From Cyclaneusma minus (lineage: Eukaryota > Ascomycota > Leotiomycetes > Marthamycetales > Marthamycetaceae), in contig JAKZHN010000001.1 in the NCBI GenBank assembly GCA_037179335.1, positions 868,001 to 932,000 of the forward strand: DNA of 64,000 bases, given 5' to 3'. A program made the translations under genes and the position numbers. Shown here piece after piece: positions 1 through 11,542 of this stretch (positions are counted from its first letter, which is position 1; each line of letters begins with the position of its first letter). The notes beneath the pieces are model-generated. The model was given only the letters and a program-made list of their open reading frames with translations. It did no database searches and was not told where the DNA came from.

Positions 1-162
1 CCGTGTGATTAGTAGTACAGATATCTACCAACGCCAACCAAGCCCAAGCCAAAGCAAATACCCTCTGGGTATCGTGTCATGTAACACCCGCCCCTCCCTC
101 TTTAGCCAGTCCCGAAAGCAATATATGAAGTGAATGCACATGCAACAAACCACTGTTCCCCT

Positions 163-3100
163 TCAACGATAGCGGCTACGCTTTTTCTTGGCCGGCTTCC
201 TCTTTGGTGTCGGCACAGCAAGTGTTGTGCTGGCTGCCGAAGCTACCTCGGCCGCGGCTGGCTGTGCGGCCTCCATGGCTGCTCCTAGATCTTTCATCTC
301 TTCGTCACCTAGCTCGCTGAGTTCTTCGCTCATTCCTCGAATGACGTCTCTCCCAGACCACTGTTCGTTTGCTAGGCTTGTACCGACTGGATCGAAGTCT
401 TTGACGTACCACGGGATCCCACCACCATTGACCAGCACATCCGCTGGATCGGATATCGCAGGTGGTCCACTGGCTGAGATTGCTGGCGTGGGAGGACAGG
501 CAGGCTGGTTCTCTGGAGCTGAAACATAGCCATTGGTATCAGGAGGCGTGTCGCTGTTTTGGTGGGCGAACGCTGTAGACGTTTCTTTCGAAGCTCCGCT
601 CATATTTTGGCTTAGCTGAGCAGCTAGAGCAGCGGTCGTCTCACTTTCAACATCTCCATTTTCAGCAGGGCGCGCGGAAGATCCCTCGCGTTCCTCGTTT
701 TGATCGATGTCCATGGGATCGTCGACAGCAGCCGCGCCTTCGTTGCCATTTGAGTCGTTGCCTTCGCCGTTAGCATCGTGGCTATCGATTTGCATTGCTT
801 CAGCGTCCAGTGGCTCGGCTTCAGCGTCGAGTAACGGACCAAAAGGACGTCCCTCGTAGGCACTATCGAACATCGTAACAAGATGCTCGAGATCTGGTGT
901 TGGATCTTTCCGGCAGAGATCCCCTTCTGCGCGAATGGCAGCCTCTAGCCACGGCTGTATTTGCTTCACGATTCGCTTGCCAACCTTTCTGCGTTCCTTG
1001 ATGTCATTACCCGCTTGCTTTGATGGCGATAAGGCGAGCTCGTCTACTCCTTCAGCGGAGGGCTGCGGGTTCTGGGTCTTGTAGCCGCCTTCGATTCCTT
1101 TGCTAATCACTTTGGCAAGATCGTATGCGAAGTGAGTCGCGAGGACATGGTGTCGATCGTTGACCTTCTTCTGCAGCTCCTCAAAGCCGGCGCTAAAAAC
1201 CTTGCCGTTGTCGGCCGACCTTTACATACATTGTTAGTGAAGAAAACCTAAGAGCATACAAGAATAGCTCACCTGAGTATCTTCTCCATGATTGGTTCAA
1301 GCAACCTCACGATAGGGAAGTAAAGAGAGTCGACCACCTCTAATTCAAGTGTAGCTGCGTTTCGTTTCTCCAGTTCCCGTTCCTTGACATCGTCGGTAAT
1401 GACCTTGAACAAGTCAAGCTGATTGACAAGGTTTTCGGCGAATTCGATGCGACGCTGCAGACGCTGAAGTCCAGAGGGGCCCATAGCTGCAAAGTTACGT
1501 CGAGTAATTTCCATTGACGAGAACGTTTCCATCTGGAGCTGCAATCGCTTGAGGAGAGCAGCGCCCCGTCTAGATTCTCTTTTCAGAGTCCAGTATTTGC
1601 AGACTTCCGCTACAAAGTCTTTGCGTTTGATAATGGTATATCTCTGCAGGGAGGTCTCAACAGCGTCGAAGACGACGGATGGAATGACCGGCGCGCCTGA
1701 AGGGAGCTTCCAAACCGACTTGGGCTGTTGATCACCCTTCTTTTTGCTCTCGCTAAGCGAATGAGAAATGCTTGCACCGATAGCTTGTGACTGGTCTGGT
1801 TCGTTCTCGGTCATGGCAATGCGTTGGGTCGAGGCGATAGCATCCGCTGAGACTTGATTGTCAGCCCAGATTCGGCCACGCATAGCCCGCTTGTAATATT
1901 TGCGGGCAGCGCGAGTGGCTCCGGCAACATCGTTGTCCTTTGCGTAGTCTTCAGGACAGTGCTTGTCGCAGAAAGCCTTCAGAGCAGTCGTGCCGTCCAA
2001 TATGGAAAGACGATTATCCCCTGACTTCATCTTCAAGAATAGTCGGGCTCTACGAGCACAGGTGACATGGAATGCTTGGTAACAAGCCTTGTTCCCGCAT
2101 TGTATACAAGCACCCATCTTCTGCTTGCACAGATAACAATTCAGCCTCCATCGTGTCTTTGGCACCCTCGCCACATCCGTCACGGGCTCCATGTAGGTAT
2201 GATTTGAAAGATAGACTTCCGGGATCCACATGGCGCAGAGCAAGTGGGCCCATTTGTTCGTGTTATCCACTTGCTTGAAAGCACCGTCGGTATTGGGGCA
2301 GAAGATACATGTCGCGATTCCTCGTCCGGCGATTTGACACTTTCTGCAGTGCCATTGTCCCTCAGGAATATAGGGCACTCCGTAACACTCCTGATGCACG
2401 GCCAAATCGCAACCGTCACAGAAGATGATGGCATTTGCGTTTTCGCAATCTCCATCGTCGCAGACAGCGCACTTTGTATCTTGCTCCTCTCCAGCTGCCG
2501 GCTCGCCGTTGACTGCGGCAGCAGAACTAGATCGCGGTCTATGGGTTTGAGGAGGTTTGGGATTCGGCTTGGGGATGCGCTTCTCAAGAGCATGCCATTC
2601 TTTCTCGATTTTCGTCATTGTGATCTCAAAAACCTCCCTCGTGATCGGCTGTGCTCTGTCTTTGCGACTGTTCAAATTGTAGTCTTGCAGCCACTTGTCA
2701 TCCTGTTCGTCCATATCATACTCCACTCTACCGATTTTTCCAGCTTCGGTGTTTATGTCGAGGTCATCCTCATGCGCTCCATCGGATGCTTTGATCATGG
2801 TGTACTCTCGCACGAATTTGTCGCTCTCTTGATAGCCCACATGTGCCATTGATTTCTCGACATATCGGCCTAGTTTCTCGAGTTCTGAGAAGGCATCGAC
2901 CTTCCTGTAAGAAGGCTGTGGAAGCTTTAGGCGCTCTTTCGGCTGCTGGTTCTGGATGGGAACAAGCCGGGGAGTCTTGGGGGTATTGGCGATAAAAATG
3001 CCATTACTGGCTGCTTCTTTGGCCGCATAGAAGGCCACCGGATCGCGGGGAGGTCTGCCAGGGCGTCGCTTCGTACCAGGGGTCTGGCCTGGGATAATTA

Positions 3101-3776
3101 CTGGTCGTGGAAGTTCAGCGATGACTGACCCAGAGGGGGTGTTGTCGCCGTTGGCCACATTATTGTCACCGTTCGGTGTCTGCGCGCTAACAGTTCCGTT
3201 CGAGGAGCCGTTCGAGCCCCCGCCCGGTGTTGCTGGCTGGGATTTCGCATAGCCGTCGACTTCGTCGGCACTGAAAGCTCTAAACTTGGCGTCGATATCC
3301 AGGTCGGGATGAAACTCTTCCCAGCCTCTTTCTTCTCGTGGTTTGTTTCCCTCACTCTGCACAGCAGCTGCAGCTGCTGCAGACGTGCTATGCCTGCCGG
3401 GAGATTGCTGGGATCGGGATTCGACGTTCCTTGTTCTCGTGCTCCTGTCGCGCCTAGGATAGATCACTGGTTGGACTCCATTAGCCGCATTTTCTCTCCC
3501 TATGCGACCTCGAGGGCCGACGTAGTTGTATCCGCCTGGACCGGTGCCTCCAACAGGAGTCTCCTCTCCATCTTCATCTACATATCTGCCACCACCACCG
3601 GGACCACCAGGTATGTATTTACGTTTCTTTGGGGGGGAGTCGTTGGCCCTTGAAGTGCTGGCAGCTTGTCTGGAAGGGCGGGTCGAGCCAGACGACCTTG
3701 GTCTTGTGCGGTCAGCCGTACTTTTGCGCGGTCTGCTGGCACCCGACCGTCGCGGAGTGCTCGTTGTTGGCGCCAT
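163..3776 (-). CDS. nto1: Nto1-like PHD-finger protein (NuA3-type histone acetyltransferase subunit)
   Basis: Two exons, 3776-1273 and 1219-163, joined by a 53-bp intron (GTGAGC donor, CTAAC branch site, AAAG acceptor), give 1186 aa in one frame. From the N-terminus I see a basic low-complexity region with an AT-hook (KRRPGRPPRDP, about residue 237), an EPL1-like stretch around 290-400, a PHD finger at about 433-480 (CAVCDDGDC to CRKC), a zinc knuckle, and an extended PHD finger to about 610 (CIFCPNTDGA to FCDKHCPEDY). This order is that of yeast Nto1 and animal BRPF proteins, which tether MYST acetyltransferases to methylated histone H3 in the nucleus. No bromodomain is visible, as in fungal Nto1. 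The C-terminal half is acidic, then serine/alanine-rich, and ends in a Lys/Arg cluster. The family call is firm; complex membership is inferred from the family. Confidence 0.88.
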
Positions 3777-4210
3777 GATGGCGAGACTAGGGCAGAAGGC
3801 AGTCGTTCATATAAGGGTTCGAAAGTGAGGATGATTGTGTCAAGTCGCGTCTCGGGCAAAGAGGGGATGAGTGATTGATGCTGAGTTGTGGGGGCGAGGT
3901 GTCGCGTTTTTGCAGCGCCAAAACCGCCTTAGCCTGGCGGCATGAGGAGCTCCGCAGCAGTTCGTACTGGCTCGAGGTCGGCGCAGTACTAGTAGTCGTC
4001 GTCCGGCAGATAGTGACAACTTCACGAACATGTCCGTCCCAAGTATCTGCCCGAGATGCAGTCGCGAAAGTCCACGCTAGGACATCGTGGTCCGTGTCCC
4101 TTTCACGTGATGATTGCTGTCTTGGCAACTCCACAACTGTTTTGATCAATATGTCTGGTTGCACGCGACTGGAACAATCCAACTTGTTGACGAGCGCCCT
4201 GTATCTGATG
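3777..4210. other. intergenic region upstream of the Nto1-like gene
   Basis: No convincing gene. Short open frames on both strands (for example 3875-4255 plus and 3787-4182 minus) show no recognisable motif, and their composition fits chance in GC-balanced DNA. The region probably holds the promoter and 5' leader of the Nto1-like gene. Confidence 0.5.
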
Positions 4211-4212
4211 CT

Positions 4213-4413
4213 TCATAATCCGGGGCGACCCTTCATCGGAGATCTGACAGTATGAGGTAGTCCACGGTGGATTGCTAACCTCAACGCTGTGGCCTGTTCT
4301 AGGCTTTTTCTCCTGGTCTCTTCCTGCTGGCCTCTGAGGTTATCCACGAGTAACCTCAAAGGCTCAATCCGACGAGCAAGCACATATCGTTGCATTTCGA
4401 ATAAGCCAGCCAT
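4213..4413 (-). CDS. possible small gene, 66 aa, unknown
   Basis: A 66-codon frame begins MAGLFEMQRYVLARRIEPL and is rich in Arg, Leu and Glu, so it could form one amphipathic helix. Support comes from the upstream DNA: on the minus strand a TATATATAT stretch (4488-4497) is followed by a CT-rich leader (about 4445-4478) and then this ATG, the usual order of a fungal core promoter. A GTTAGC donor-like site inside the frame means the 3' end could be spliced differently. I do not recognise the product. It may be only the first exon of something larger, or a chance frame. Confidence 0.3.
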   Translation of the reverse strand: MAGLFEMQRYVLARRIEPLRLLVDNLRGQQEETRRKSLEQATALRLAIHRGLPHTVRSPMKGRPGL

Positions 4414-4830
4414 TTCTCGCAACGATGCTCGATGAGAGTGGGAGTGACGAAGAAGAAAGGAGAAGAGAGAAGAGAGACTGAATTGAATATATATAGGCCG
4501 CCAACAACAGCTGATTTCCATATACCTTTCGTCTCAGGTTTGTTTGTGACATGTTGAACTGTCAATTGTGGGAGGAATCAGGACTCGCTGTCACTGACAG
4601 CAGTGTTGACACCGCACTTGACGAGGAGATGATATTTCCAAATGTGAAAGTTCTGACGGTAGAGGAATCGACTTACCGTACCTTGCTAAGCGGTGGTGAT
4701 AGTTGGAAAGGAAGAATCGGAGAAGAAAAGGCTGGCTGACAGGGTAAGGGAACACGGACTCGGAATTGGCGGAGATGGGAACCCACTTCGACCATCATTG
4801 TTCATATGTGACACTCCCCATAAGAAGGTA

Positions 4831-7184
4831 ATGGACTCACCAGCAGCCATAAGACGACGCCTACGCAGGCGGGTGGCCGATGATCAGCGACAGAGATCTC
4901 GAAAGGCGTGAGTACCAATCTGCGTCGAGGATTCGGATCCGATAGTTAAAGAACAGCCCTAGGTGCGACCGATGCAAAGCCCGCCAAAGCAAGTGCATCG
5001 AGACACCGTCGGGGACATGCCAAAGGTGCTTCCAAGCCTCGGTGGGATGCCGGTTCGAGCAGTACGCGGTTGCCGGGGTCGACTCCTTTGAACGTGTGAG
5101 TGTGGTGCTGAAAAGTCGCTGAAGAAGTTCTGTCGAGCCCGAAGCTGGAGTGTCAATTCGGCGACCGCCTCATCATATACATGACTCGGGGCATATAACG
5201 GTCAGCAATTTGGAGCACGCCGAGGCCCATAAACAAACAAGTCCGGAGGAGACATATTCGCCTGTCCACGACCGCAAGTGTGCTTGCATCTGGGTCTTGT
5301 TCGGTTGTCGTTGAGGTTCTTATGCTTTGCAGATCCAAGCGAAAGGTTTATGTGGCCCGGATTGCTCTCTCGCCTGCGTCAGACCTTCTCCTTAGACAGC
5401 CAGCTAGCTACCGAGGAATAACATATCGCCACAACCCAGGCTATTTGCAGTTCTCCAATCCAGAATGCCGAGTTAAGAAGATTGCGTCACGCTGTTGATG
5501 CTTTTCCTCCTCTTCAAGTCGCAGACTTCCTTTAGCCGTGTGTATAGAGCACGGCACCAATGCCTTCTTTTACTTCGACCAAGCAATGTTTCTGTCAGAA
5601 ATCGACGAATTCTACTCTAACTCTGGCTCTTCTTTACGAAGCGACTGCGGATTCGTCTGCCTTGCTCTTGCGGCCTTTGCCCTAGGCAGTCAGTGGATCA
5701 CACTAGCATCGAACTATTCTCAACATTCTCCTGCTCAGAAGGATACTGACCCCGGCCGTATTTTCTAACATCAGTCAAAGCTATTAGTTCCCGATCTAAT
5801 TGAACTTTCGGGTCTACGCCCTGTCCAAGCTCTCTTCATCATTTCAGTCTATTTGTTACACGCCAGTTCCATTGGGCCAGATTATGTATATCTGGCCTTG
5901 CTCTTCGGAAAGCCCTCGCCCTTGATTTGCATCTTCGTATCGATGACCCAAGCAGCAGTCCTGTGGAAAGAGAAACCCGCTACAGATTATGGGGGGCTCT
6001 TTACTCATTGGAGCGGTCAGCTACAGTCAAGTGGAACCGCCCAAGATCTATTATTCCTACTATAGTCACCACACCTATGCCACAGGCTCATCCATCACTA
6101 GACAAAGCACAGAAATCCGACAATCTCCTGCATCAAATCGCAAATGTACGCCTTATGCAAATATTGGATCGAATAGCAGAGCCTTCGGAATGGGCTGGGC
6201 CTAAATCTCTTGAGTTAGAGAACTTCGAAAAAGAGTTGAAGGAGTGGAAGATCTCACTACCCTCATCACTGAAGATCGAGAACGTCCATCCTAGATCATC
6301 TTCCTACCGAGCCAACTTTCATCTCTCCCTAAACTACTATTCCGCCTGGATAGCCATGAGCAAAGCCAGCATCGTCACCCTCGTCATGACACACCTACAA
6401 CGCCATCTCAGACCCTCATCGACCCCGCCCCCTGAATCTTCCTCGACCATCGAACACCTATCAAAATCATGTTTCAAAGCCGCCAAGAAAATCTTCCGCC
6501 TCTTCGAAAACCTAAGTCGGTCCGGAAACCTCACAAGATTTTCATTCACGGACTTCCAACGCTGCAGCATTGCCACAGTTGTGGTTCTACTCGGAGGCAT
6601 TTTAGAACGTGACTCTCCTTACGAAGGGCAAGTTACTTTTGGTCTAGACTGCCTGAGGAAGATGGCTGAGGGCAATGAGGCAGCTGAGATAAGCGTTAGC
6701 TTCGTGGTAGCTTTCCAGTCGATTGCCAATGAAGCGGTTAGCAAAATTCGTCAGACGGCAGCAAATTCTGTCGTCAATGAATTTGCGCCAACAAGTGACT
6801 ACACGCAAGCGGACCATTATCAGAGCTGGGTTGATTGCCTTGCAGCAAAGCCACTCACAGGACCATACATATAGCGGAAACACGTCAGAGCCGGATTCAA
6901 TTGTATCCCAGCCTCCCGTTACATCCGCTCCGCCCCCCGAGTCTCTAAACTACGGCCATACGTTTGGAATATCTTCATTGGACGAAGAAGCTGCCCTTCA
7001 GCTACAACAGTTATCGATGCCATGTGTACCCCCGGTTGCACCTCCATTACCAGCAGCAGCCCCTGACCCAGGTTTCTGGAACAACAACTTCCTGCCAAAC
7101 CCGCATAACGACGACCAGACATTCCTCATGAGCCTCACCGGCCTGGACGTCCTCGGGTTCTCTAATCTCTTAGAACGATGGTGA
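4831..7184 (+). pseudogene. broken Zn(II)2Cys6 transcription factor with fungal-specific TF domain
   Basis: Exon 1 (4831-4907) joins by a GTGAGT...CTAG intron to an exon opening with a complete Zn2Cys6 cluster from 4964, spaced C-X2-C-X6-C-X6-C-X2-C-X6-C, the DNA-binding unit of Gal4-type regulators. Downstream, pieces of the fungal-specific TF domain are readable: FDQAMFLSEIDEFY (about 5570), LIELSGLRPVQALFII (about 5797), ALRKALALDLHLRIDD (about 5900). They lie in different frames. A shift is needed between about 5490 and 5540, an in-frame TAA stands at 5766-5768 where similar proteins continue, and another shift is needed near 5872 with no intron-like sequence there. The last intron (6795-6845) and C-terminal exon (to 7184) still splice cleanly. 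Next to esterase, amidohydrolase and permease genes, it could once have regulated them. Assembly indels are the alternative to true decay. Confidence 0.7.
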
Positions 7185-7254
7185 ATAAAACCTAAGATTA
7201 TATTCCGCGTAGTCTCTGTGGCAGTACGGCCCGTGGCTTTGACCACGGAATGTT

Positions 7255-9174
7255 CTAATAATACATCTGTGTTTCCATAACACTAGTCAGATACTTCGTC
7301 TGGGCAATCCTATAGTCATCCAAGGCAACATACGACTTCGTATTCTTCGTCCCGTCCGTACTAAAGACAAAGTTCGATCCAACAGCATCTGCATTCGACG
7401 TAGTCCACTTCGGCCACGTCGGAACCCCAGCCACTTCAACACGAAACTTGTCAGTACAAAATCCTTTCTGCGGGAATTGAAACGAGACGGGAATTTTACG
7501 GGGAACTTACCACCATGATTATTCGGATCCCCATCCGCCACAAAGCTCGCCCACATCCTACTCATCAACTCCGACATAGCCACCAACTCCGTATTATTGC
7601 TTTCCAACGTATTGAAAATGTATTCCAGCTCCGTCCCATGCGTAACTCCCACAGCCCGCTTCACCCCAGGCGCCAGAATATCAACCAAGCCAGAAAACGC
7701 AGTGCCCCCAGCTTTTGCCCAAGTATCGACCGTCTTTCTCCGCGAAGCTGTCTCCACAACATCTGTCTGGAACGCCACAGCCCTTTTATACTGCACTCCA
7801 TACGCCATCTCCGTCTCATTCGTAGGCTCATAGCCCGCCGGCAAGCCAATAGCGTTGATATTCGGATACAGCGTCTCTATCATAGAAACTGTGGTATTAT
7901 CAGGACCACCTGCTGCGACGAAGGCGCGAAAATCAGCATCGGTGTTGATATCCCCACCGTACATGAACGCCGTTGCTTCATCAGCCGTATTCGTGTACAT
8001 AATCGGTACTTTCACAAAATTCCCCTTTTCCAGAGACTCAGTCGGTCCATCTCTCAAAAAGTCGCCATCAACCTGCGTCAACCACGGACCCAGCCCCGTT
8101 CCAGAAAAAACAGGGGTATCGGTCACATTCAGCGCCTCAGACAGTTTCTCCACCGGAAGGGCTCGCAGACACTCCAGTGCATCCGTCGTCGAAACGGTAT
8201 CAACACAGCCTGTCGTTACAGTTAGGTTCCTATACAGATCCGCCGTATAAACACCCGGCTCTTTAATATTATACGGCCACTTCTCCGCCATCCCACCACT
8301 CTGCAAAATTGCCCCGCGAAACAACCCATCATCGCGACCACCGTACGCAATGAGTTGCTTCCCTACGGAAAGCGCTCCAGAACTTTGGCCAAAAATCGTC
8401 ACTTCGGAAGCGTTTCCCCCGAAATATTCGATGTTTTCGCGAATCCAGTGGAGAGCGAGGCGTTGGTCGCGGAGGCCGTTGTTTGCGCTCGCGGACCCCG
8501 AAAGTGAGGTATTGAATGATGGATCCCAGAGGAAGCCGAAGGCGGTGAGGCGGTAATTGAGGGATACGGCGATTAGGGGTTTGCGTGCGAGGACGGATTG
8601 GTGGACGAAGTTGGTTAGGTTTGTGCTTGGTGAGCCGCCTGAGTATAAACCACCGCTGTATACAGAGAAACATCAGTCAATTTGTTTTTGGAGTCGTCTG
8701 ATACCTAGTTGGAGAATATACTAACCCATAGATCCATACAGCAACAGGAAGTTTCTTCCCACTGCTAGTATGATTTGCTGGACGAATCACATTCACCGAA
8801 AGACAGTCTTCTGACATCGGCCAGCCTGGATCCGCCTACGAAGTACAAAAGTAACCATTTTGATTAGCTTCATCTCACAAAACCATGTTTCGAAAATGTG
8901 AACTTGGACATACTGTATACTGCATACAAACATCCGAATAATTAAGCGCCGGTCTCACACCCGACCACGACTCATTCAAACTCGCCGGTGCTCTAAACCG
9001 CAAATCTCCTACAGGCGGCTGCGCATACGGCATTCCTATGAACAAATCTTGGTTTTGGGCCGGGAGGTGATAGCCTTTGTATGTACCGTTGAGGATTGTT
9101 ACTGTTGGGCCGGCATGAGCTATAGGTGGAAATGTGAGGGACAGTGTGAGGAACGATAGAAGTAAGTTGGCCAT
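7255..9174 (-). CDS. secreted type-B carboxylesterase / lipase family
   Basis: Four exons (9174-8914, 8835-8726, 8655-7511, 7463-7255) join in frame to 574 aa. A signal peptide (about residues 1-21, ending AHA) precedes a carboxylesterase type-B fold. Visible landmarks are SEDCLSVNVIRP at about 90-101, the oxyanion-hole region WIYGGGLYSGG, the nucleophile elbow FGQSSGA (Ser about 216), an acidic residue in TADEATAF (about 351) and the catalytic His in VTHGTELEYIF (about 462). These spacings match cholinesterase/carboxylesterase enzymes, which hydrolyse esters outside the cell. The elbow is GQSSG rather than the common GESAG; nucleophile and frame are intact. Reading through the 47-bp last intron (7510-7464) gives a spurious C-terminus; with it removed the protein ends in the expected GVPTWPKW...FVF...YR region. 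Many N-glycosylation sites fit secretion. The substrate cannot be told. Confidence 0.85.
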
Positions 9175-9635
9175 GACTGCGAATGCAGGTCGCTAAGGGC
9201 TGTATTCGAGGCTTCCATTTTTAAAGTGTTACTTTGTCATGATATGTAAGGTAAGTGTGGCCTACAGAATACATTTTTTGACTCTTATCTCGGATTGGAT
9301 TCAAATAGGGTCCCTGGCTCGCTATCATGCATGACATGGTTCAGGTTGTCCGTGGGCCCCCGTTCGCAAGGAGCCGAAAAGTGGAGCCAACGATACAGGT
9401 TGCCGCTGATGGGGAACCCCGAACCCGATACTCCGTGCCTATCGATTCTCAAAATGTCATTTTCGATATCCTGGTTATTGAAGAGCCCAAGTTTCCATCA
9501 CGTACTGTTCAGTCCTTGTGGTCGATCTAGTATGCGCTCAGCTCATGACTTGAGATTTCCAGATTTCGTTCGAAAGGCCAAAAAAACCTCTCGGCACTCG
9601 TCTTTATTAGAGATAGATCGATGATTTACAGAACA
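9175..9635. other. intergenic region
   Basis: Between the 3' end of the amidohydrolase gene and the start of the esterase gene, both on the minus strand. It should hold the esterase promoter. Short frames (for example 9295-9624 plus) show no motif and I see no repeat. Confidence 0.5.
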
Positions 9636-11043
9636 TTACAAGTTCGGCGAGATACGAACCGCCATAACAGCATCCTCCTCCAACCCCACCATCCGACTCT
9701 TATACACCCTCCCCTCCCTCATAACCCCCAACACCTCCTCCTCCGGCCGATCCAACACCGTCACATCCCCCAACGGATCACTTTTCAACACCAGCAAATC
9801 CGCTTCAAACCCCTCTTTAACCTGCCCCAGCACATCTTCCATCCCAAACATCTTCGCCGGATTAACCGTCGCGCTTCGCAACACTTCCACACTGTCAAGC
9901 ATTTTCGCACGTAAAGCGAATTCGTGAGATTGAGCAGCGCCCAGCGGACCGAGAAGATCGGTGCCGAAACAGATGGTAACACCGGCGTCGTGGGCGATTT
10001 TGAGAGCACGCAGACCGGCAGAGAGGACGGCGAGGTTTTTGGAAGAGGATTCGGGGGGGAGATAGCCGTGCCATTTGGGGGAGGCCATTTCGTGGTAGGT
10101 TATGAGGGTTGGTGTGAGGTATACTCCTTTCTGCTTCATCATAGCTGCTGTCTCTTCGTCTATAAAATTTCCATGTTCGATGCCTTTCACTGCACAAATC
10201 AAGCAGGTCAGTAAAGCTGGAATTCGATGAGTTGTGCATTGGGAAAGGGGACTTGCCTCCGTTTCGGATGCAATGCTGGATCGCCTTTGGTGTGTATGCA
10301 TGAGCAGTAACATATGTTCCTGCATTCTCCGCACATGCAACCATAGCCCGGATCTCCTCTCCCGTGAACTGCAAATGGTCGATCTTATCCGTTGGGCTAC
10401 TCACACCCCCTGAACCCATGATCTTGATAAAGTCGCTTCCCGTGCGAATCTCTTCTCGCACGGCTTGCATGCATTCCGGCACGCCGTTGCATACTCTCCC
10501 AAGACCTGTAGTGGCTCCGCTGCAACAGAAGCTATGATCATGCTTGTTGCGAAAATCGGCATGACCCCCGGATTGACTGAGAGCATGGCCCGCGATGAAG
10601 AGACGTGGACCCGGGAAAACACCGTCGTTGATGGCCTCTTTCAGAGCACTGTGCGCACCTCCGCAGTCACGGATGCTCGTGAAACCTCTGTATAGCATCT
10701 GTGCACACACATATGGCTGACGAAGTAGCGAGACGGCTTCTGGGTTTCCAAAGGCGGAAGAAAGGTCGTTGAAGCCGGGAACGGATATTATGTGGACGTG
10801 GGAGTCGATGAGGCCAGGACAGAGGAATTTGCCTGTACAGTCGACGCTGACGACGGCATTCGATGAGGAGCTGGAATCGGAGGCAGATGCTGGCGTGATG
10901 GAAGTGATCTTGCCATTGTCGACTCTGACCGTCATGGACTCGCGGACAACGCCTGCTACGACGTCGACCACGTTCGCATTGCGAAAGATGTATGACTTGG
11001 GAGGAGGCCTCAGCCAGGGTTTGATGGCGGCTTCTTGTACCAT
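9636..11043 (-). CDS. metal-dependent amidohydrolase (imidazolonepropionase / Xaa-Pro peptidase-like branch)
   Basis: Exons 11043-10257 and 10189-9636 give 446 aa. The intron is a GC-AG type (GCAAGT donor at 10256, TGCAG acceptor, 67 bp); with it the frame runs from CIRNG into VKGIEHG. Amidohydrolase-superfamily ligands are visible in order: HVH (about 82-84) in LIDSHVHI, the carboxylated-lysine position in DFIKIMGSGG (about 203), His in VTAHAYT (about 244), His in GIEHG (about 268) and Asp in FGTDLLG (about 338). The C-terminus returns to the beta-sandwich typical of the family (ADLLVLKSDPL). Relatives cleave amide or peptide bonds of N-acyl amino acids, dipeptides and related compounds. No signal peptide is seen. 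It lies between a secreted esterase and a permease, which suggests one catabolic unit. The exact substrate is unknown. Confidence 0.82.
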
Positions 11044-11542
11044 TTTCGATGGAAAACAAAAGCGAGATCAGAGGATGAGAAAGCTGAATAGAGACTAGAC
11101 AGAAGCCTGGCTATTGCAAAAAGTAGGCGCTTTTCGGAGAAGATGGGAAACAAGATACGATCGAGAGTTGAGAAGAGGAGAAAAGCTTCAACTTACGAAG
11201 GGTCTCGGAATAGAGTTCCGTGGAAACTCAATTGATGGAGCATCGTGGCGGCTAGCTTGCCAAGTTTATCGGAGATCTCGTCGGGTACATGGCCCTGCAT
11301 CTGCGCGAACCCCTGTCGCAATGCCAGCTTGCCGACTTCATCGTCGGATCTCTGTCAACACCAGGATGCTTATCTCAACCCCACGTCTTATCTGTGCATA
11401 TAGCAGAACGCGGAGAAGACTCTGATAATTGCTTATCGAGCGGTTTCCCATAAGTATTATAAGAATAATACGGGGTAATTTGTGATGTGAGTTACTCTCC
11501 GGTTCTATCAAGTTTCATACCATTGCCCGCCGGTCTGCAAAC
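11044..11542. promoter_or_regulatory. divergent promoter region between amidohydrolase and MFS permease
   Basis: About 500 bp separate two head-to-head genes, so both promoters must lie here. An AT-rich patch around 11450-11485 is followed by the permease ATG at 11543. I found no operator I can name. Shared regulation of the two genes is inferred from the geometry. Confidence 0.45.

Noticed and set aside
7287..7510. C-terminus of the esterase as an unspliced frame (ending in Arg-rich sequence)
   Set aside because: Removing the 47-bp GTAAGT...AAAG intron restores the family-typical C-terminus and a matching stop at 7255.
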